The translations under genes and the position numbers were made by a program. Positions 58,796 through 64,000 of a DNA stretch of 64,000 nucleotides are shown here, in pieces. Within the stretch, counting starts at the first letter, position 1. The number at the start of each line of letters is the position of its first letter. The stretch spans positions 1-64,000 of the forward strand of contig URQU01000004.1 in assembly GCA_900550055.1 (NCBI GenBank). The letters run 5' to 3'. Below the pieces are notes generated by a model, which ran no database searches, was not told the DNA's origin, and saw only the letters and a program-made list of their open reading frames with translations. Source of the stretch: an uncultured Coriobacteriaceae bacterium. GTDB taxonomy: Bacteria; Actinomycetota; Coriobacteriia; Coriobacteriales; Eggerthellaceae.

Positions 58796-59518
58796 CTAGC
58801 CTTGGCGGTTGTCGAGGGTGATCTTCAGCCCGCCGCCCGAGCCCGCCGCGCCGGCGCTCATGATCCGGACCGCCTGCTCCTCGGTGACCTGGAGGGTGAC
58901 CGTCGCGTAGGCGGTCGTCTCGGATCCCAGCTTGTCGTCGAGGGCCACGACCTTGACGCCGCGCAGCAGCGGCGACCAGGCCTGCTTGCCGTCGGCGTCC
59001 TTCTCGCCGGCCTCGTAGAGGGTCACGGTGTCCCCTTGGCCGATCAGGCCCGCCACCGCGCTCTCCGAGTCCACCGACACGGTGATGCCGACGGTGCCGG
59101 GCTCGAGCTTGCGCGACAGCGACGCCGCGTTCTCCGGGCCTGTGGCGAGCCCGCCCGTGACCACGGTGTTGCGCGGGATGTCGGTGACGGCCGCCTGGCC
59201 GACGAGGTCGGCCGCGTCCGAGACCGCGCCGTCGGGCCGGAAGGCGGCGGGCACGTCGGCGTAGGAGATGGAGGACTGGTCGATGGTCTGCCCGGCCTTG
59301 ACCTCCTGCGTCGTCACCACGACCTTCTGCATCCCGCCCGATACCTTGGATTGGATCGCGGACGCCTGGTTGGCGGCGTTTATCCCGAAGCCTACGCCGC
59401 CGACCGCCACCGCGCATGCGGCGGCCGCCACGATCGAGAGGGCCTTCTGTCCCTGAGCCTGGCGCGCCGCGCCGTTCGCGCCGGCCGCCTGCCCCCCTTG
59501 TTTCCTGCCGAATGCCAT
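58796..59518 (-). CDS. cpaB: CpaB/RcpC-like SAF-domain protein
   Basis: A 240-aa protein with one N-terminal membrane helix (about 26-47) and an extracellular SAF domain (about 65-130: 'KVVVTTQEVKAGQTIDQSSI', 'VGQAAVTDIPRNTVVTGG') followed by a CpaB-type C-terminal domain. In Tad systems it binds cell-wall sugars and helps pilus passage. AAAGGA precedes the ATG by 10 bases. It starts 41 bases after the TadG-like gene. Confidence 0.82.
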   Translation of the reverse strand: MAFGRKQGGQAAGANGAARQAQGQKALSIVAAAACAVAVGGVGFGINAANQASAIQSKVSGGMQKVVVTTQEVKAGQTIDQSSISYADVPAAFRPDGAVSDAADLVGQAAVTDIPRNTVVTGGLATGPENAASLSRKLEPGTVGITVSVDSESAVAGLIGQGDTVTLYEAGEKDADGKQAWSPLLRGVKVVALDDKLGSETTAYATVTLQVTEEQAVRIMSAGAAGSGGGLKITLDNRQG

Positions 59519-59559
59519 GATCAACGTTCCTTTCGGGTCCTTACGCGCCGCGCCGCGCC

Positions 59560-60159
59560 CTACATCTTCGCCAGCTCTTGGTCGAGCTGGTCTTTCAGCT
59601 GGTCGGGCATGTTCTCGAGGCGCATGCCCTCGTACCGCATGCTCCCCGCGTCCTGCCCGGCCTCGAGCGTCCACTTGCCGTTCCTCGCGGAGGCGGGCCT
59701 CCAGACCTTCTCCTTGGCGTAGGGGCTCGCCGAGCCCGTTATGCCCGAGGCCACCTCGAACTGCGACCTTCCGGCGAGGGCGCCGAGCTGCGTGTCGACC
59801 TCCGTCGAGGCCCTTGCGAGCCAGGCGAAGGCGCGGTTGGCCTGGTCGACCTTCGCGTTCGCCCCCTCGGGCACCTCGTAGAACCACACCTCGACCTGTC
59901 CGTCGAAGCCCGATTCGCGCATGGAGGAGGCGACCTGCCGGGCGATCTCGCCGCCGGGGTCCTCCGAGTTCTTCACGATGAGCGAGCTCGCGGGGGCGGC
60001 GCAGCTCTGGGCCGCCTGCGACAGGCTCTCCTGCTGCTGCACCCTCGCCACGAGGGCGGGGGACAGGTCGACGACGAGGGCCGTCAGCATGAGAAGGGCG
60101 GTCACGACGGCGGCGAACGCCGCCACGACCTGCCCGGATTCGTCTCTTCTGCGCGCCAT
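59560..60159 (-). CDS. TadG-like pilus-associated membrane protein
   Basis: A 199-aa protein with an N-terminal membrane helix (about 10-32, ESGQVVAAFAAVVTALLML) of the Tad minor-pilin type and a long extracellular part without recognised domain. It starts at the stop of the preceding TadE gene. Probably a minor pilin or tip protein. Confidence 0.7.
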   Translation of the reverse strand: MARRRDESGQVVAAFAAVVTALLMLTALVVDLSPALVARVQQQESLSQAAQSCAAPASSLIVKNSEDPGGEIARQVASSMRESGFDGQVEVWFYEVPEGANAKVDQANRAFAWLARASTEVDTQLGALAGRSQFEVASGITGSASPYAKEKVWRPASARNGKWTLEAGQDAGSMRYEGMRLENMPDQLKDQLDQELAKM

Positions 60160-60645
60160 CTAGCTCACCTCGAACCTGTACGACGAGATCCTCAGGCCGT
60201 CCACGCGGCGCTGCACGTCGGCGGTCCCGATTCCCGGCAAGACGCCCTCGAACCGGTAGGTGACCGTCGCCTTGATGCTCGTGCGGTTGACGGACTCCGT
60301 GGCGCGGCTCACCCTCAGCTCGTCCCATTCGTTCGCCGCCAGGCCCTGCTCCTTGGTGCTCTGGGAGCCGTCTATGGCGACGTCGGAGACGGAGATGCGG
60401 TCGGGGTCGAGGATGACCGATCTTGCGGCGATGGCGCGCCTGAGCGTCTCTGCCTCGTCGCCGGGGGCGATCTGCTGGGAGCTCACGTCGGTCTGGGCGG
60501 CCGCTATCGCGCTGTCGAGGTCGCACTGGGACGCCACGAAGAACATCAGCTGGACGATCGTGAAGAAGAGCGCGATGAACAGCGGCAGGGCAAGCGCGGC
60601 CTCCACCGTTCCCTGGCCGCTCTCGCGGGCGCTCCTCGATGCCAT
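60160..60645 (-). CDS. TadE-like minor pilin 2
   Basis: A 161-aa protein with the TadE signature ESGQGTVEAALALPLFIALF (residues 8-27), a class III pre-pilin-like segment with Glu at the critical position and a hydrophobic helix. The rest is extracellular. GGGAGGTG precedes the ATG at 60645. Second of two TadE-type genes in tandem. Confidence 0.82.
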   Translation of the reverse strand: MASRSARESGQGTVEAALALPLFIALFFTIVQLMFFVASQCDLDSAIAAAQTDVSSQQIAPGDEAETLRRAIAARSVILDPDRISVSDVAIDGSQSTKEQGLAANEWDELRVSRATESVNRTSIKATVTYRFEGVLPGIGTADVQRRVDGLRISSYRFEVS

Positions 60646-60647
60646 GC

Positions 60648-61124
60648 TCACCACCTCCCGACGGTGTCGTCGGCCGTGGCGGTGGCCTCTGCGGAGATTT
60701 CCAGGCCGTCCGGGTTGCCTCCGACCGAGGCCATGAGATCCGGCAGGGGGGTGAGCCAATCGGGCGAGCAGGACACCTTGGCGGTGACCTCGTGCTCGCT
60801 TACCGACGACTGCCGCTGGGCGAAGGAGCTGCCGGTCCAGATGTGGTGGGTGTACCGTTTGGACTCGCTGCTCCCGAACTCGACGGACGCGTCCGCGCCC
60901 GCGATGGCCGGGTAGCGCTCGGCGACCCACGCCGCCGGGTCGTCCGCGCAGCCGGGGTCGGCCGCGCACTGCGCCGCGAGCGCGTCGGCGGCGATGTAGC
61001 ACTCCGACGCGGCGATGGCGACGCGACCTATGTCCATCGCGCCCGCCGCAAACAGGGCGAGGATGGGCACGATTATGGCGAGCTCCAGCGAGGCTTGCCC
61101 ATTCTCGTCATGTTTGCGTTTCAT
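60648..61124 (-). CDS. TadE-like minor pilin 1
   Basis: A 158-aa protein with the start DENGQASLELAIIVPILALF, the TadE-type segment. Several cysteines follow in the extracellular part (QCAADPGCADD). GGAGCAG precedes the ATG. It follows the Flp pilin gene. Confidence 0.82.
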   Translation of the reverse strand: MKRKHDENGQASLELAIIVPILALFAAGAMDIGRVAIAASECYIAADALAAQCAADPGCADDPAAWVAERYPAIAGADASVEFGSSESKRYTHHIWTGSSFAQRQSSVSEHEVTAKVSCSPDWLTPLPDLMASVGGNPDGLEISAEATATADDTVGRW

Positions 61125-61179
61125 CCGCTGCTCCGATCCGGCCCGGCCCCGGGCATGGCCCCGGGGCCGTTCTGCGCCA

Positions 61180-61422
61180 TTAGTGCGAGGTGTAGTTCAG
61201 GATGTTGTTCATCGTGTTGGTGACGTTCGACCACAAGGTCGCCACCTGCGTGCGGAACAGCGTCATCGCCACGATGACCGCGACGATGAACAGGCCGATG
61301 AGCAGCGCGTACTCCGTGGTTCCCTGGCCGCCTTCGGTCTCCGCCGCCAGAACCGCGGCCTCGGCCTTGACCAAGCGGCCCTCCACGGCCGACTTGATCT
61401 TCGAGAATGCCTTTCCGAACAT
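61180..61422 (-). CDS. flp: Flp-type major pilin
   Basis: An 80-aa prepilin. The processing site is Gly32|Gln33, with Glu37-Tyr38 at +5 and +6 (GQGTTEYALLIGLF), followed by the hydrophobic helix and a short C-terminal tail. The leader of about 32 residues is long and basic/acidic. AAAGGAGAG precedes the ATG at 61422. Cleaved by the peptidase encoded upstream. Confidence 0.92.
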   Translation of the reverse strand: MFGKAFSKIKSAVEGRLVKAEAAVLAAETEGGQGTTEYALLIGLFIVAVIVAMTLFRTQVATLWSNVTNTMNNILNYTSH

Positions 61423-61474
61423 GGTCTCTCCTTTCTGTCTTTCGATCTTTTCCCTGCTTATGGGCAAGCTCGCG

Positions 61475-62350
61475 CTAGATGGGCGCGAGCGAGCACATCG
61501 ATCCGACGACGGCCGCGAGCGCGAGGGCCGGGCCGTACGGCACGTTTTCCTTGAGGCCGACCTTGCCCAGGGCGGCGGCGCCCGCCAGAGCCAGCGCCGC
61601 GGCGGCCAGGGCCGCCAGCGCCCCGATCGCGCCGGCGGGCCCGGAGCAGGCGGCGACGGCCGGGATGAAGGCGAGGTCCCCGCCTCCTATGTTCCGCCGC
61701 CCGGTCGCCCGCTCCAGGGCGGACCCGGCCATGGCCACCGCCGCGGAGAGCGCGGCGCCCGCCGCCAGCGACCCGGCCGCGGCGGGCAGCCCCGACGACG
61801 TCGCCTGCAGCGCGAAGCCCTCGGCCGCGGCCAGCGCCGCCAGCCAGAACGGGATGACCCTCGCCGCCGAGTCGACCCTCGCCGCCGCGGCGCAGGTCGC
61901 GCCGATCGCGGCCGCCAGCGTCGCGGCAAGGGCGCCGTGTGCCGCAGCGGCGAACGCGAGCGCGCCCGCCGCTAGCGCGGCGGCCGCCGACCAGGGCAGG
62001 GACGGCGGCACGTCCCAGCGCGGGGGCACCGCGCGGGACGACGGGTCCTTCTCGGGGAGCTCAAGGCCGGCATCGCGTATCTCGGCGGCGAGATCCGGGT
62101 CCAGCGTCCCCGCCCGCGCCATGGCCTGCTTGCAGCGCAGCCATGTGCCCGCCGCCTCGGCCCTGCCGGCGTCGGCGCCGCTCGCCGGGGGAGCCCCCGG
62201 CGAGCAGAGCTCTTTGGCCGCCGCGAGGCTCTTGGCGTCCCACCTGGCCTCCTTGCGCCGGTGGCGGCGCAGGATCGCGCGGGATGCCGCCGTGTGCGTT
62301 GCCGCCGCAGCGGCCGCCGCGAGCGCCGCGGCTATCGGCGCGGTGGTCAT
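61475..62350 (-). CDS. tadV: A24-type prepilin peptidase
   Basis: Cuts the leader of the Flp and TadE-type pilins. A 291-aa membrane protein with about seven helices and the two catalytic aspartates, Asp160 (ARVDSAARVIP) and Asp225 (NIGGGDLAFIP). The second motif is GGGD, as in GxGD peptidases. The N-terminal 110 residues are an extra cytoplasmic domain, longer than in minimal TadV. AAAAGGAGGGAG precedes the ATG at 62350. Confidence 0.85.
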   Translation of the reverse strand: MTTAPIAAALAAAAAAATHTAASRAILRRHRRKEARWDAKSLAAAKELCSPGAPPASGADAGRAEAAGTWLRCKQAMARAGTLDPDLAAEIRDAGLELPEKDPSSRAVPPRWDVPPSLPWSAAAALAAGALAFAAAAHGALAATLAAAIGATCAAAARVDSAARVIPFWLAALAAAEGFALQATSSGLPAAAGSLAAGAALSAAVAMAGSALERATGRRNIGGGDLAFIPAVAACSGPAGAIGALAALAAAALALAGAAALGKVGLKENVPYGPALALAAVVGSMCSLAPI

Positions 62351-62390
62351 CGGCTCCCTCCTTTTCTGCGTGTCATAAGATGTTAGCACC

Positions 62391-62399
62391 ATAATAGCA
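62391..62399 (-). promoter_or_regulatory. Extended -10 promoter before the pilin genes
   Basis: TGCTATTAT on the minus strand, 41 bases before the prepilin peptidase start, within a short AT-rich stretch; GGTGCTA is repeated on both sides. The same TGNTAtnAT form is used by the island units and parAB. Confidence 0.6.
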
Positions 62400-62439
62400 C
62401 CGGTGCGAAGATAAGACGCGCGACGGCCCTGCCTGCGGC

Positions 62440-63939
62440 CTAGCCCTCGCGGCGCACCCAGACGGCGTACAGGTCCGACCTGTACGCCTCGTCCATCCCG
62501 GCTATCTCCATCTGCCTCGCCGTGTCGTAGTCCTGCTCGTCGGCCGAGATCACTGCGAACTCGAAATCGTGCCTCGCCAGCAGCTCGGAGAGGGGGATCT
62601 TCCCGGCCCTCATGTCCAGGAACTCCCCGGCTATGTCGTCGCCGCCGTTGACCTCCGGGCACCAGAGCTCCGCCCGGGCGTCCATGTACGGCCGGTACCC
62701 CATGAACTCGAGGTACGCCCCTTCGTTGAAGCTGGCGTACCCGCATGCCCCGGGCTCGACGCCGGCGTCCTCGAGGGCCTGCACGCATGCGGCCTGCTCG
62801 GCCTGCTTCTCGGTCGCATCGGCTTGCGGGTGGGTCGACAGGGCGCAGGCGGCCAGGGCGCAGGCGAGGGTCGCCGCGGTCGCGGCGTTCACCGCGAGCA
62901 TGGCTCCCGACGGGCGCGCGAGTGCGGCCGGAGGCCTGGCATCGACCGCGGAGGACAGCACCATGGCGGCGGCGGTGTAGAGCAGGAAGCAGACCCTCAC
63001 CGAGGCCAGCGAGCCTGCCCACAGCCCCACGAGCAGCGCGTCCTCCATGCGCACCCTCCAACGCTTGCGGGGATCGGGCGACGGTCCGGGGTAGCCCCTC
63101 CTCATCCACCAGAAGGCGGCGGGCATGGCGAGCGCCGGCCAGCCGGCTAACGTGTTGGCGGACGCCGGCGAAAGCTCGCCTATGCCGAAGGCGGACAGCG
63201 CCGGGGCCGAGAGCGAGGCGAAGACGTACGCCAGCATGCCGGGGCCGTACGGGTTCGCGCACGCGGCCAGGGAGCCGGCGGCCAGCGCCGCCAGAAGAGC
63301 CGCCCTTTTCCCCTTCGCCCGCCAATCGAGCAAGGCGCAAGCCGCGGGCATGAGCGCCACCGGCCACATCGAGCCGTGCAGGTTCGCGAGCGCCAGCGAG
63401 CACGCAGGCACGGCCGCCAGCGCGCGCTTCGGCCCGCCGTCCAGGTACGTCGCCGCCGAGAGGAGGCAGGCGGTCAGCGCGATCGCGTCGAACGCGCGCG
63501 GCGTCGACCTGGTCATCAGCATCGACGGGACGCACGCGGCGGCCACGAGCAGCCCGGCGCGCAGGCCGAGCGCCTTCTTGCCGGCGTACCGGGCCGACGC
63601 CTTCCACAGCAACGCCGCCGAGGCCGCCGTGAGGGCCATGTAGATGCCCTCGACCCCCGCGCGGCCGAAGGCGTCGTACGCCGCCGCGTCCACGACGCAG
63701 GAAAGCCATTGCTGCGAGAGGTAGGGAAGCCCTTCGTGGGACGACAGGGGGTCTGTCGTCGAGAGCCCGTTGGCGATGATGTCGCGGCCGGTGGCGATGA
63801 GGAAGTACATGTCCCCGTCGAAGAACAGGCCGGCCTGAGCCGAAAGCGCGATGAAGAAGGCCAGCATCGCCGCCGGCATCAGGGCGTCGGCGGTGCGGGG
63901 GCTCGCCGCCAGCGCCGCTGCGCGGCTGAGGGCGCTCAC
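62440..63939 (-). CDS. Polytopic membrane protein, possible glycosyltransferase
   Basis: A 499-aa protein with about ten membrane helices in the first 370 residues and an extracellular C-terminal domain. 'FFDGDMYFLIATGRDIIANG' after the first helix resembles the acidic loop of GT-C type glycosyltransferases (lipid-linked sugar users). The GTG start overlaps the stop of the preceding frame. It may glycosylate pilins or surface proteins, but no sugar-transferase motif is certain. Confidence 0.6.
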   Translation of the reverse strand: MSALSRAAALAASPRTADALMPAAMLAFFIALSAQAGLFFDGDMYFLIATGRDIIANGLSTTDPLSSHEGLPYLSQQWLSCVVDAAAYDAFGRAGVEGIYMALTAASAALLWKASARYAGKKALGLRAGLLVAAACVPSMLMTRSTPRAFDAIALTACLLSAATYLDGGPKRALAAVPACSLALANLHGSMWPVALMPAACALLDWRAKGKRAALLAALAAGSLAACANPYGPGMLAYVFASLSAPALSAFGIGELSPASANTLAGWPALAMPAAFWWMRRGYPGPSPDPRKRWRVRMEDALLVGLWAGSLASVRVCFLLYTAAAMVLSSAVDARPPAALARPSGAMLAVNAATAATLACALAACALSTHPQADATEKQAEQAACVQALEDAGVEPGACGYASFNEGAYLEFMGYRPYMDARAELWCPEVNGGDDIAGEFLDMRAGKIPLSELLARHDFEFAVISADEQDYDTARQMEIAGMDEAYRSDLYAVWVRREG

Positions 63940-64000
63940 CCTACGATCCCGGAGCCTATGAGGGCCAGGGCGACCCCGACGACGATGAGCGCCGCCGGGA
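63936..64000 (-). CDS. C-terminus of a membrane protein (cut by window edge)
   Basis: The last 20 codons on the minus strand read PAALIVVGVALALIGSGIVG and stop, a hydrophobic helix. The stop overlaps the GTG of the next gene (GTGA), showing that the operon continues beyond the window. Confidence 0.6.
   Translation of the reverse strand, partial: PAALIVVGVALALIGSGIVG

Larger units (their letters stand above)
15510..64000. mobile_element. Integrative (conjugative or mobilisable) element, right end not in window
   Basis: The boundary is placed where the histidine kinase frame is broken. Element hallmarks follow in order: integrase with its 3' end facing the junction, Rep-like protein, ParA/ParB, ArdA, toxin-antitoxin pairs, origin-like repeats, relaxase, sortase and surface proteins. 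No second junction or matching att repeat was found up to 64,000, and no coupling protein or VirB4-like gene is visible, so whether it is self-transmissible cannot be told. The exact end could lie within 15,483-15,600. Confidence 0.7.

Overview
The window is GC-rich DNA from a Gram-positive actinobacterium, most likely of class Coriobacteriia, family Eggerthellaceae. This placement rests on gene style and content (extended -10 promoters, Tad/Flp pilus, VaFE-type surface proteins, GatCAB); no marker gene was compared. I see no rRNA, tRNA or CRISPR array.

Bases 1 to about 15,509 look like ordinary chromosome: a WYL-domain regulator, a Sel1-repeat protein, apt, a pantothenate operon on the minus strand (DUF2520 Rossmann protein, panB, panC, panD), a MoeA-like molybdenum cofactor gene, a small toxin-antitoxin pair, gatCAB, and a hybrid histidine kinase whose 5' part is missing. 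At that break an integrative element begins. Its tyrosine integrase lies next to the junction, and I infer that everything from there to the right edge belongs to the element; the far end is not in the window.

The left part of the element is a plasmid-like maintenance block on the plus strand (Rep-like HTH protein, zinc-ribbon protein, ParA, ParB, a small DivIVA-like protein, membrane proteins). Next comes the most unusual part, 22.97-33.53 kb on the minus strand: about fifteen small acidic proteins, including an ArdA antirestriction protein, two YraN-like proteins, a RelB/MazF-like pair and an MqsR/MqsA-like pair. They are organised as three transcription units. Each unit starts at an extended -10 promoter followed by the same structured leader. 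Genes inside the units are separated by eleven copies of one intergenic RNA element that can fold either as an antiterminator or as a terminator-like hairpin. A second leader type occurs twice, once with no gene behind it. I regard this as the best candidate for an undescribed system: a co-regulated antirestriction/host-takeover island controlled by repeated RNA switches.

From 33.5 to 34.5 kb there is a gene-free, more AT-rich stretch with about ten copies of a TGTGSCACA motif and nested palindromes, probably an origin or partition/transfer site. It is followed by ribbon-helix-helix proteins and a membrane-anchored surface protein, then a patchwork (37-44.5 kb) with an HNH protein behind a 24-bp perfect inverted repeat, a Tat-exported cysteine-protease-like protein, a Fic protein with a four-site operator, a NUMOD-type repeat protein without nuclease, and a ParB-like protein. 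Finally a long minus-strand cluster (64.0 down to 44.7 kb, many stop/start overlaps) encodes a Tad/Flp pilus, a DUF192 protein, a large lectin-like exported protein, a giant VaFE/SpaA surface protein, a MobP/MobL-type relaxase and a class B sortase. This links the adhesion machinery to DNA mobilisation.
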